The notes under the pieces were generated by a model, which was given only the letters and a program-made list of their open reading frames with translations, did no database searches and was not told where the DNA came from. 64,000 nt of DNA from Phymorhynchus buccinoides (taxonomy: Eukaryota; Mollusca; Gastropoda; Neogastropoda; Raphitomidae). The first letter of the stretch is position 1. Each line of letters opens with the position of its first letter. Shown piece by piece: positions 47,875-60,400 of this stretch. Both the position numbers and the translations under genes were made by a program. The stretch spans positions 4,116,111-4,180,110 of the forward strand of contig CM065694.1 in assembly GCA_017654935.2 (NCBI GenBank), read 5' to 3'.

Positions 47875-48847
47875 AGGCTAGGCCTAGTAGGCCTACTACC
47901 AAAGGCTAGGCCTATAGGATGGTAGGGTTTGAGTGGGCTTTGTGCTATGGCTGACTGCAGGAAAAACTACACACTGACACTAGCTGTGTTTCAGTTTAAA
48001 TTACTCGGCTACAGTTCGACGGAACATCTAACTAAGTAGACACTTTAAGCACAAGATGACTCTAGAACTTATGTGTAAAAGCACACTTATCAACACTGGC
48101 TACTTTAGACAGAACACACCGAGGAAAATGCCACATAAATCTGTGTCACTGAGGAAAAAAACTAGGCCTTGAAAATAGCGCGCACTGTTCTTCTGTACCA
48201 ATCTTGATTGCTTTAATGCACACAAAGCGTGTGTTATTAATCAACACTATTTACACCACAAATCCTTTTCGATACGAATCACTGTTCACACAATGCTGTT
48301 CCCCACACACATATGTATCCGCACACCAAATGTTTTTGCATATCAATCAGTTTTGTAGAAGCAGTGGACGAAAACATACGGAGTAGAATTTCCCCTCTGT
48401 TTTCTTACTTGCTTCTGACGCTTCCAGAAGGAAATGAAAGGTTGAGTCATTCGCATTTCCCGCCTCTGGAAGCCTAGTGGGCGGCAACTAAAAGGTCTGG
48501 AAATGCCGGTTTTGTAAAGCGGTGGCCCCAACACAAAATTTGAAGCGTTTCTGTCTTATGGTATGAGTTACAGGGCGAACATGTTTTACAGAAAAGTGTC
48601 TTTCTTGGCGGAGGTTTGTACCAGAGGTTCAAATTTTCTATGGAACCATCTGCGTACCATGATACACCACCACACAAAATTTGAAGCCTTGATTGTGTAG
48701 CATGCGATTCGCCAATTTCCATTTGTCATGTCCTTGTGGACTGCTGGGATCTATGCGACATTAGAAGGAAACACTGCATGGCGGAGTCAATGGTCATTTT
48801 GTTCTGTGACACGATCTTTAATTACTTGAAAGATTAATATTTTTCAC

Positions 48848-49170
48848 TTGATGTAAGCTACTGTGATGTTTTTAATTCTAGACGTGTCATGTTTTCACTT
48901 GATGTAAGCTACTGTGATGTTTTTAATTCTAGACGTGTCATGTTTTCACTTGGTGTAAGCTACTGTGATGTTTTTAATTCTAGACGTGTCATGTTTTCAC
49001 TTGGTGTCAGCTACTGTGATGTTTTTAATTCTAGACGTGTCATGTTTTCACTTGGTGTAAGCTACTGTGATGTTTTTAATTCTAGACGTGTCATGTTTTC
49101 ACTTGATGTAAGCTACTGTGATGTTTTTAATTCTAGACGTGTCATGTTTTTACTTGCTAAGTTTGTGATT
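48848..49170. repeat. 51-bp tandem repeat, 6 copies
   Basis: Unit TGATGTTTTTAATTCTAGAC, GTGTCATGTTTTCACTTG, (G/A)TGTAAGCTACTG. Single copies exist at about 44508-44558 and 62105-62155, so the expansion is specific to this locus. Confidence 0.9.
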
Positions 49171-49709
49171 TATTAATGAATTTTTAACAAAAGTATTTAA
49201 CATACAACTTTGATTTAGTTTTTACCTTGTGTTTTTATCCCTTTTTAATATGTGTTAAGATTTAACGTGGTGACAGCCCTGACATGGCCTTAGTTGTTGA
49301 CGGGGCTATAATTTTAATCTTAATTCCACACATCCTTTAAACCCAATCAATTCCATTTTGGAGGAACTGTTTCAGTTGCATCCACTACGGTATACGAGGG
49401 CGAAGACAATGATGGTAAAGTGCAGTATTTTGCATTGTGCCCTGAACTGTCACCCCTACCATCCCCTACATGTCTGAGGGGAACATGCTTTGCAAGCAGC
49501 TGCTCATGGAGTGTGTCTAGCATGTCATGCTTTCAGGATAACTGGAATCAAAATATCCTTTTGAATTTGACCAAATGTAGCACCAGGATAGAAAGTTATT
49601 TCATGGAAAGAAGCGTATTGTGCAAGGTTGGTGTAAGTTTGTCCACAAAGCAGAGTAGCTGCAGCAGGCTGAATGTTCCTCACAGACGTTCTACTAAATG
49701 AAGGCTGGG

Positions 49710-50080
49710 CAGCCCACTGCATGGTATGTCCATTCATGTAAAAGTACAGGTCATCTGCTGGGCAGATCACTGCATGGTATGTCCATTCATATAAAAGTAC
49801 AGGTCATCTGCTGGGCAGACCACTGCATGGTATGTCCATTCATATATGTAAAAGTACAGGTCATCTGCTGGGCAGACCACTGCATGGTATGTCCATTCAT
49901 ATATGTAAAAGTACAGGTCATCTGCTGGGCAGACCACTGCATGGTATGTCCATTCATACATGTTAAAGTACAGGTCATCTGCTGGGCAGACCACTGCATG
50001 GTATGTCCATTCATGTAAAAGTACAGGTCATCTGCTGGGCAGACCACTGCCTGGTATGTCCATTCAGACCAACAAAATAC
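49710..50080. repeat. 53/57-bp VNTR, copy 2 (about 7 units)
   Basis: Same unit as 45112-45505, with different indel variants (CATATATG in place of CAGACATG). Confidence 0.9.
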
Positions 50081-50484
50081 CAGTCGGCTGCTCACCGCGA
50101 TGGGTATCTTTCTTCGCATCATCAACTTAAAATAGCATATTGCAATTTGACACTGGGCATCATTGAATTTGCAAACAAGAATTGAATTTGTTTTTTCTTC
50201 ATTTACAAAGTTTTGAACAGGGTCCTGGTCCTTAGTAGACGTAATTGGTGGCAGCCCCAACATTGCCATCTTTTCTAAGAAACCAAAGATCGCGGCAGGT
50301 CCTCGCAAACAACTCTAGTCTAGATGGTGTGAACACCAGGCTGCTGGAAGGAAACTCCATCATCCATCAAGTAATGTCATTAGGGCAGTGATGGTATGCA
50401 CAAGACGGAAAAGATCCAATGTCCCACTGTGATGCCTCAGCCCTTTCTAAAGGCATCGTGGACTGTTTAGTCCGGCATTGTGGA

Positions 50485-50802
50485 CTATTTAGTCCACAAC
50501 TGCCTGTACGCAGCAGGCTTGTTGGTCATTCTCAAGCGTGTCACTGTGCTGTTTATGTGCTCCAAAAGCTTGAGTTTAATTGAACGGCCATCCATGGAGA
50601 TCTGAAGTTGTGATTTTGACTTTAAGCCCAAATCGGTCATGACTGTGCTGAACTTCTCTTGAAGGTTTACAGCAGTGGCGTGCCCCAAGAGAACTCTGAA
50701 GTGAGAAAACGCGTTTTCACAACGTTGTGGTCCCAAAAATGTACATGGAAGCCCATTTGTTTGCTTTGTTTGAGTCTTGTGATTCAGAGACTCATCGAAC
50801 AA
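50485..50802 (-). pseudogene. Transposase-like protein fragment
   Basis: 105-codon frame with MFDESLNHKTQTKQT, FLGPQRCENAF, LLGHATAVNLQEKF and LQISMDGRSIKLKLLEHI. I recall this order (FDESLN, LGHA, LQ.SMDGP.V) from repetitive invertebrate proteins of presumed transposon origin. Only this segment is present, without catalytic residues. Confidence 0.45.
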
Positions 50803-52355
50803 GAGGACATACTGATACTCCTCAGATCTAATTTTCTGCTTAATCAGATGTGAGAAGTGTGGTGCGATACCAAATCTGGTGAGGTATCTGCATTTCGTTT
50901 CTCCTCAGAACTATATTCTGTAAGTAAACAGAAAGAAAACCAGAAATGCACATGCTCTTTTCTTTTTCTGATCAGTTTCATCATACTTCTTCTTCTCGTA
51001 CGTCAGAGGGACCCCCCAGCATCCAATATGAAGACGGCCGTATGTTGCAGGTCCTCCAGGCTTCCAAAGAGCTACTGGGCCACAGAGACGTGGTCTGGCC
51101 AGGTGTTTCATCTTACAAAAGCACTTTCAGCACTTGTGATTTGTAAAAATTTTCTCCCTTGCTAAAACTGATTTTGTTTTTACCTTGTGTTTTTATCACT
51201 TTTTAATACGTGGTAAGATTTAACATGGTGACAGCCCTGACATGGCCTTAGTTGTCGACGGGGCTATAATTTTAATCTTAACCTTAATCTCTCTTGCTAA
51301 TCATGGTTTTTGAATATTTCTCATTGTATGCTACAAGAACAATAACTATGCCTGCCTGATAACTGCTCTGCTATTGGTCAATGTTCCTCGTAACGTGTCT
51401 GTTGTCCGAGCCTCTTGTCCTACCACCAGCATCGCAGGTTGGGGTAACATCGCCATTGTCAGGTGCACAAATCACAGTGCGAAAGACCACACACATAAAG
51501 CTGGGTCTGTATTTGATAATGAAAGGGATGGTCTACTCTCAAACATCACTTTTTGGGGGGTCATAAAAACAAATAACTGCAGGATTTCACAATAACATGA
51601 GACTAAAAAAACAACAACAAAATACCTTGTGGTTGAGGAAATCCAAATAAAAATGATAACAATAGCGGATGTTTCGAGCTTATGCCTTAGTTGCTGGCAA
51701 GGAGAAAGAAGAAGAAAAGTAAACATTAATGAAACAACATTTTTGAACGGTGGAGCAGCCTGCTCAAATTTTGACGTGGTGACAGCCCTGACATGGCCGT
51801 AGCTTTCGACGGGGCTATAAATAACATCAATCAATCAATCAACCTTCACATCGGCGAACGTTTTTCCTCGTGTGGTATATGAACCAGAGTGTTCACCAGA
51901 AGGGCACCTGCTTCAACCGTTTCTTGTTCTTTTTCAAACACCTGAGCACCTGATGTTAATTTTTTCAATCACATTGGTTTGTTTTTTCAGCTGTCTTTTC
52001 TAAGGTTGCTATTCGCTCACAAAGTGTTTGAATCATCGACGAAAAAGGCTCAAAGTCACTAAAGGTCTCCGTCCATGTTATCTTTGCTGTTATGATAGTT
52101 CTAGGCTAATGATATTTCTAGCATGTTGGTCGTACACGTTGTTATTTCGCCAGTTACCTCCCTTGATTTATTTCTTTATTTGGCACAAAGGGTCAAGGTC
52201 TTCTTCATACTTCACGCATGCGCAAGAGCATGGGGGTGTGACCGTGGAAATGTGAACCATTTAAACAGCTGATCATTTTTTAAAGCATATTTATTCTTCG
52301 TAGTCAGTTAAGTGAGTCGGTCGTAGTTTCTGTGGTGGTGACCAACTAAGTATAA
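50803..52355. other. Non-coding, with two retroposon tails
   Basis: Tail motifs GACAGCCCTGACATGGCC and TCGACGGGGCTATAA occur at 51222-51290 and 51774-51840. The second ends in an (AATC)n run. No host exon seen. Confidence 0.5.
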
Positions 52356-52565
52356 ATGTCAGACTCTGAAGCAGAGGTGGTGGCAGCAGCTGCTGCAGCT
52401 GTGGCCGTCATTCTTGATGAAGAAGAAGAGCCTGGACTATGGACAAGGTCCTGGATCCTCGCCCGACCAAACCTGGGTGCCTATGCCACTTTGGTGCAGG
52501 AGCTGGCTGATGAACGAGGATCCACGGGCCACGAAAACATTCCTGCGAATGACCAATCAGCAGAC
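52356..52565 (+). pseudogene. Harbinger transposase N-terminal fragment
   Basis: Reads an acidic and alanine-rich start, then EPGLWTRSWILARPNLGAYA and TLVQELADE. After a frameshift near 52510 it reads EDPRATKTFLRMT. This matches the conserved N-terminal pattern of Harbinger/HARBI1-like transposases (W.R.W...R...GAY..L..EL..ED...F..FLRM). Truncated after this block. Confidence 0.7.
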
Positions 52566-52663
52566 CTGTTTACTCTACTCTTTTCGAGTAGTATTCTACT
52601 CAATTCTACCTCTACTATTCAAAATTGAAAAAAGCTGACCATCCCGACGCGCTCCTGATACTC

Positions 52664-53363
52664 TCAAACCCCTCCTGGTAAGAATTGAATTCCAATTGGA
52701 GCCACCATCAAATCTAAGATTTTTTTTGCACTTTGACTGGGTTGCCTCGCTTTCACCCGCGCTCCTTGGGAGTCACCTGCCAGATTCGATGCGGTTGGCC
52801 TGTGCCGCCCGGACTCGTCCATCATGCTTACCGTGGGGTGGGGGTATCCCGGTGCGTACCTCCCACTGGGCGTGGTTCTGGAGAATGGTCCCTCCAGCTG
52901 GTCTCCTGTGTCATATACCGTCTCTGAGGGGGAGGCCCGTGTGTAACCGTCCCCTCCACCGTGGCCAGCCGATCGATAGCCGGAATCTCCTGGGGTGGGT
53001 CGTGGTATGACCCAACGCATGCCGGGGGTGAAAACTCCCTCGGCTACAGGCCTGCTAAAGGAAGCATTTCGCACCCCCTCGCCTGAACCCTCCTGATCCG
53101 CGTCTCCGATCTGCCCCCCTGGACTGAGTCTCAGTGGGGGCCTAGGCCGGTCCTCTGAGAGTTGGTCGACCATTGCTGCGTCTGTCATGGCCGCTGCTCC
53201 CCCCCATTGCAAACCCGAAGTGCTCCTGCAACCCCCCCTTGTCGGGGGTCACTGCTACCCTGTCCTCTTCGGGGCCCCTCGGTTGGTGTGATGCCACTGG
53301 GGCAGTGTGCTCCCCTCCTGTTGCCATCCCTGCACTCAACACTAAAACAACAATACCACACAA
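52664..53363 (-). other. GC-rich block with long open frame, unidentified
   Basis: 182-codon minus-strand frame rich in G, P, R and S (PRPPLRLSPGG, PRPTPGDSGYRSAG), overlapped upstream by another open frame. Base composition is clearly more GC-rich than its surroundings. Could be a retrotransposon gag or an unrelated insertion; no domain recognised. Confidence 0.35.
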
Positions 53364-54300
53364 AACAATATCAAACCCTACTAACCCGACAAGTAAAATT
53401 TAGCTCTACTGTCCCTTTAAATAGACCAGACGGAATTTACCAGTGCTCCCAGGCTAGTACTGTACCCTATGTTTCGAGGAATAACCCCATTCCTCCCTTC
53501 CTTCCAGGCTACCGAATTACTTCTGACACCATTAAAGTACTTCTGATAATATCTAAAGTACTAGCACCGATCCGATCCTGAACTAACCTGTAAAACTCCG
53601 AATCAAATGGCTGTAACTGTATGGCTTGGCTTTTCACTCCAAGATGGCGTGTCACCCTAAAAAGGCCGCCCGCGCTTTTCTTCACATGACCTCGTGTACA
53701 TCCGGTGGCCCCTCATCTTGGCCCCGGTTCCACCGGCACCACAGATCTATTGAAACTCCTTTGACCAAATTAAACTCCCTTTCTTTCTTTATTCCAAACC
53801 CAGCCAACTCCTTATTTGCTGAAATAATTTAACACAAGAATATAACATCCAACAAACAGCAATAACATTCATTTTAAAACCACTGAATTTAAAACACGTG
53901 AACACAACTCACGACGCTCAGGAGTTTCTTTTTACCTTTTTGGCTGTGAGCCAGAAACACTACTGAAGGAAAAACATTAACCACTATTAAATGTCATATT
54001 CCTGAAAAAGAAGACTGAGCACAAGTGGAATCTGAAAAGAAAACCGCATATTTTAAAACCTTGGGTAATTAAAACTAAGAGGGTTAACATAAAAAGTTAC
54101 TGAGTAAAAATGAAGATGAAACTAAACAGAAATAAAACAAGCTCAACCAAGTTGCACGGTCTGCAGCCCGACAGCTCACCCTGAAAACACAACTGCCGAT
54201 TGTTTGAACAAAAAGGGGGATAATGTCACAAAATATCCTAACAACAAGGAAGAAAAGGAAAGAACCAAACAAAGAGAATGGATTGTTTGAAGGAGAATCA
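53364..54300. other. Non-coding stretch, no gene seen
   Basis: AT-rich sequence without shared repeats; an AAGATGGCG start context at 53641 opens only a 64-codon frame. Confidence 0.45.
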
Positions 54301-54402
54301 TGCCAGGTTCATGGGGACACGTTTGCCTGCATGTTGATCGAGGGCTTCCTGTCTCGATCCACCGACTGGTCCTCGGATCTCCACAATGGCTAGAACTGTG
54401 AT
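54301..54402 (-). pseudogene. Harbinger transposase remnant at left edge of satellite
   Basis: Continuing leftward out of the satellite, the minus strand reads VDGTLITVLA and, in the next frame, LWRSEDQSVDRDRKPSINMQ. That matches the Harbinger core in which the first catalytic Asp (GxxDGTxI) is followed by E..V.RK..HSINVQ. The His before Ser is replaced by Pro and a stop follows soon after. Confidence 0.7.
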
Positions 54403-57400
54403 CAGCGTTCCATCGACACACCCAAACACATTGGGCATTCTTTGCATGTCATAGATCAGTGTTCCATCGACACACCCAAACACATTGGGTGTTCTTTGCA
54501 TGTCATAGATCAGTGTTCCATCGACACACCCAAACACATTGGGCGTTCTTTGCATGTCATAGATCAGTGTTCCATCCACACACCCAAACACATTGGGCGT
54601 TCTTTGCATGTCATAGAACTTTGATCAGTGTTCCATCGACACACCCAAACACATTGGGTGTTCTTTGCATGTCATAGATCAGTGTTCCATCGACACACCC
54701 AAACACATTGGGCGTTCTTTGCATGTCATAGAACTTTGATCAGTGTTCCATCGACACACCCAAACACATTGGGCGTTCTTTGCATGTCATAGATCAGTGT
54801 TCCATCCACACACCCAAACACATTGGGTGTTCTTTGCATGTCATAGATCAGTGTTCCATCGACACACCCAAACACATTGGGCGTTCTTTGCATGTCATAG
54901 ATCAGTGTTCCATCGACACACCCAAACACATTGGGCGTTCTTTGCATGTCATAGATCAGTGTTCCATCCACACACCCAAACACATTGGGCGTTCTTTGCA
55001 TGTCATAGATCAGTGTTCCATCGACACACCCAAACACATTGGGCGTTCTTTGCATGTCATAGAACTTTGATCAGTGTTCCATCGACACACCCAAACACAT
55101 TGGGTGTTCTTTGCATGTCATAGATCAGTGTTCCATCCACACACCCAAACACATTGGGCGTTCTTTGCATGTCATAGATCAGTGTTCCATCCACACACCC
55201 AAACACATTGGGTGTTCTTTGCATGTCATAGATCAGTGTTCCATCCACACACCCAAACACATTGGGCGTTCTTTGCATGTCATAGATCAGTGTTCCATCC
55301 ACACACCCAAACACATTGGGCGTTCTTTGCATGTCATAGATCAGTGTTCCATCCACACACCCAAACACATTGGGCGTTCTTTGCATGTCATAGATCAGTG
55401 TTCCATCGACACACCCAAACACATTGGGCGTTCTTTGCATGTCATAGATCAGTGTTCCATCCACACACCCAAACACATTGGGCGTTCTTTGCATGTCATA
55501 GATCAGTGTTCCATCGACACACCCAAACACATTGGGCGTTCTTTGCATGTCATAGATCAGTGTTCCATCCACACACCCAAACACATTGGGCGTTCTTTGC
55601 ATGTCATAGATCAGCGTTCCATCGACACACCCAAACACATTGGGCGTTCTTTGCATGTCATAGATCAGTGTTCCATCCACACACCCAAACACATTGGCTG
55701 TTCTTTGCATGTCAGAGATCAGCGTTCCATCGACACACCCAAACACATTGGGCGTTCTTTGCATGTCATAGATCAGTGTTCCATCGACACACCCAAACAC
55801 ATTGGGCGTTCTTTGCATGTCATAGATCAGTGTTCCATCGACACACCCAAACACATTGGGCGTTCTTTGCATGTCATAGATCAGTGTTCCATCGACACAC
55901 CCAAACACATTGGGCGTTCTTTGCATGTCATAGATCAGTGTTCCATCCACACACCCAAACACATTGGGCGTTCTTTGCATGTCATAGATCAGTGTTCCAT
56001 CGACACACCCAAACACATTGGGCGTTCTTTGCATGTCATAGAACTTTGATCAGTGTTCCATCGACACACCCAAACACATTGGGTGTTCTTTGCATGTCAT
56101 AGATCAGTGTTCCATCCACACACCCAAACACATTGGGCGTTCTTTGCATGTCATAGATCAGTGTTCCATCCACACACCCAAACACATTGGGTGTTCTTTG
56201 CATGTCATAGATCAGTGTTCCATCCACACACCCAAACACATTGGGCGTTCTTTGCATGTCATAGATCAGTGTTCCATCCACACACCCAAACACATTGGGC
56301 GTTCTTTGCATGTCATAGATCAGTGTTCCATCGACACACCCAAACACATTGGGCGTTCTTTGCATGTCATAGATCAGTGTTCCATCGACACACCCAAACA
56401 CATTGGGCGTTCTTTGCATGTCATAGATCAGTGTTCCATCCACACACCCAAACACATTGGGCGTTCTTTGCATGTCATAGATCAGTGTTCCATCGACACA
56501 CCCAAACACATTGGGCGTTCTTTGCATGTCATAGATCAGTGTTCCATCCACACACCCAAACACATTGGGCGTTCTTTGCATGTCATAGATCAGCGTTCCA
56601 TCGACACACCCAAACACATTGGGCGTTCTTTGCATGTCATAGATCAGTGTTCCATCGACACACCCAAACACATTGGGTGTTCTTTGCATGTCAGAGATCA
56701 GCGTTCCATCGACACACCCAAACACATTGGGCGTTCTTTGCATGTCATAGATCAGCGTTCCATCGACACACCCAAACACATTGGGCGTTCTTTGCATGTC
56801 ATAGATCAGTGTTCCATCGACACACCCAAACACATTGGGCGTTCTTTGCATGTCATAGATCAGTGTTCCATCCACACACCCAAACACATTGGGCGTTCTT
56901 TGCATGTCATAGATCAGCGTTCCATCGACACACCCAAACACATTGGGCGTTCTTTGCATGTCATAGATCAGTGTTCCATCCACACACCCAAACACATTGG
57001 GCGTTCTTTGCATGTCATAGATCAGTGTTCCATCCACACACCCAAACACATTGGGCGTTCTTTGCATGTCATAGATCAGTGTTCCATCCACACACCCAAA
57101 CACATTGGCTGTTCTTTGCATGTCATAGAACTTTGATCAGTGTTCCATCGATACACCCAAACACATTGGGCGTTCTTTGCATGTCATAGAACTTTGATCA
57201 GTGTTCCATCCACACACCCAAACACATTGGGTGTTCTTTGCATGTCATAGAACTTTGATCAGTGTTCCATCGACACACCCAAACACATTGGGCGTTCTTT
57301 GCATGTCATAGAACTTTGATCAGTGTTCCATCCACACACCCAAACACATTGGCTGTTCTTTGCATGTCATAGAACTTTGATCAGTGTTCCATCGACACAC

Positions 57401-60400
57401 CCAAACACATTGGGCGTTCTTTGCATGTCATAGATCAGCGTTCCATCGACACACCCAAACACATTGGGCGTTCTTTGCATGTCATAGATCAGTGTTCCAT
57501 CGACACACCCAAACACATTGGGCGTTCTTTGCATGTCATAGATCAGCGTTCCATCGACACACCCAAACACATTGGGTTTTCTTTGCATGTCATAGATCAG
57601 TGTTCCATCGACACACCCAAACACATTGGGCGTTCTTTGCATGTCATAGATCAGTGTTCCATCCACACACCCAAACACATTGGGTGTTCTTTGCATGTCA
57701 TAGATCAGTGTTCCATCGACACACCCAAACACATTGGGTGTTCTTTGCATGTCATAGATCAGTGTTCCATCCACACACCCAAACACATTGGGCGTTCTTT
57801 GCATGTCATAGATCAGTGTTCCATCGACACACCCAAACACATTGGGCGTTCTTTGCATGTCATAGATCAGTGTTCCATCGACACACCCAAACACATTGGG
57901 CGTTCTTTGCATGTCATAGATCAGTGTTCCATCCACACACCCAAACACATTGGGCGTTCTTTGCATGTCATAGATCAGTGTTCCATCGACACACCCAAAC
58001 ACATTGGGCGTTCTTTGCATGTCATAGATCAGTGTTCCATCCACACACCCAAACACATTGGGCGTTCTTTGCATGTCATAGATCAGTGTTCCATCCACAC
58101 ACCCAAACACATTGGGCGTTCTTTGCATGTCATAGATCAGTGTTCCATCGACACACCCAAACACATTGGGCGTTCTTTGCATGTCATAGATCAGTGTTCC
58201 ATCCACACACCCAAACACATTGGGCGTTCTTTGCATGTCATAGATCAGTGTTCCATCGACACACCCAAACACATTGGGCGTTCTTTGCATGTCATAGATC
58301 AGTGTTCCATCGACACACCCAAACACATTGGGTTTTCTTTGCATGTCATAGATCAGTGTTCCATCGACACACCCAAACACATTGGGCGTTCTTTGCATGT
58401 CATAGATCAGTGTTCCATCCACACACCCAAACACATTGGGCGTTCTTTGCATGTCATAGATCAGTGTTCCATCCACACACCCAAACACATTGGGCGTTCT
58501 TTGCATGTCATAGATCAGTGTTCCATCCACACACCCAAACACATTGGGCGTTCTTTGCATGTCATAGATCAGTGTTCCATCGACACACCCAAACACATTG
58601 GGCGTTCTTTGCATGTCATAGATCAGTGTTCCATCGACACACCCAAACACATTGGGTTTTCTTTGCATGTCATAGATCAGTGTTACATCGACACACCCAA
58701 ACACATTGGGCGTTCTTTGCATGTCATAGATCAGTGTTCCATCGACACACCCAAACACATTGGGCGTTCTTTGCATGTCATAGATCAGTGTTACATCGAC
58801 ACACCCAAACACATTGGGCGTTCTTTGCATGTCATAGATCAGTGTTCCATCCACACACCCAAACACATTGGGCGTTCTTTGCATGTCATAGATCAGTGTT
58901 CCATCCACACACCCAAACACATTGGGCGTTCTTTGCATGTCATAGATCAGTGTTCCATCCACACACCCAAACACATTGGGCGTTCTTTGCATGTCATAGA
59001 TCAGTGTTCCATCCACACACCCAAACACATTGGGCGTTCTTTGCATGTCATAGATCAGTGTTCCATCGACACACCCAAACACATTGGGTGTTCTTTGCAT
59101 GTCATAGATCAGTGTTCCATCCACACACCCAAACACATTGGGTGTTCTTTGCATGTCATAGATCAGTGTTCCATCCACACACCCAAACACATTGGGCGTT
59201 CTTTGCATGTCATAGATCAGTGTTCCATCCACACACCCAAACACATTGGGCGTTCTTTGCATGTCATAGATCAGTGTTCCATCCACACACCCAAACACAT
59301 TGGGCGTTCTTTGCATGTCATAGATCAGCGTTCCATCGACACACCCAAACACATTGGGCGTTCTTTGCATGTCATAGATCAGTGTTCCATCCACACACCC
59401 AAACACATTGGGCGTTCTTTGCATGTCATAGATCAGTGTTCCATCCACACACCCAAACACATTGGGCGTTCTTTGCATGTCATAGATCAGTGTTCCATCG
59501 ACACACCCAAACACATTGGGCGTTCTTTGCATGTCATAGATCAGTGTTCCATCCACACACCCAAACACATTGGGCGTTCTTTGCATGTCATAGAACTTTG
59601 ATCAGTGTTCCATCGACACACCCAAACACATTGGGCGTTCTTTGCATGTCATAGAACTTTGATCAGTGTTCCATCCACACACCCAAACACATTGGCTGTT
59701 CTTTGCATGTCATAGAACTTTGATCAGTGTTCCATCGACACACCCAAACACATTGGGCGTTCTTTGCATGTCATAGATCAGCGTTCCATCGACACACCCA
59801 AACACATTGGGTTTTCTTTGCATGTCATAGATCAGTGTTCCATCGACACACCCAAACACATTGGGCGTTCTTTGCATGTCATAGATCAGTGTTCCATCCA
59901 CACACCCAAACACATTGGGTGTTCTTTGCATGTCATAGATCAGTGTTCCATCGACATACCCAAACACATTGGGCGTTCTTTGCATGTCATAGAACTTTGA
60001 TCAGTGTTCCATCCACACACCCAAACACATTGGCTGTTCTTTGCATGTCATAGAACTTTGATCAGTGTTCCATCGACACACCCAAACACATTGGGCGTTC
60101 TTTGCATGTCATAGAACTTTGATCAGTGTTCCATCCACACACCCAAACACATTGGCTGTTCTTTGCATGTCATAGAACTTTGATCAGTGTTCCATCGACA
60201 CACCCAAACACATTGGGCGTTCTTTGCATGTCATAGATCAGTGTTCCATCGACACACCCAAACACATTGGGTTTTCTTTGCATGTCATAGATCAGTGTTC
60301 CATCGACACACCCAAACACATTGGGCGTTCTTTGCATGTCATAGATCAGTGTTCCATCCACACACCCAAACACATTGGGTGTTCTTTGCATGTCATAGAT

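Larger units (their letters stand above)
46779..50085. repeat. Segmental duplication, copy 2
   Basis: Direct-orientation partner of 42461-45505. It is about 240 bases longer, mostly because the 51-bp motif is present six times instead of once. Confidence 0.9.

Noticed and set aside
57367..59654. Open frames of 739 and 756 codons on opposite strands
   Set aside because: They are the consequence of a 54-bp unit (a multiple of three) without stops; both strands and several frames are open together, and the region is a satellite.
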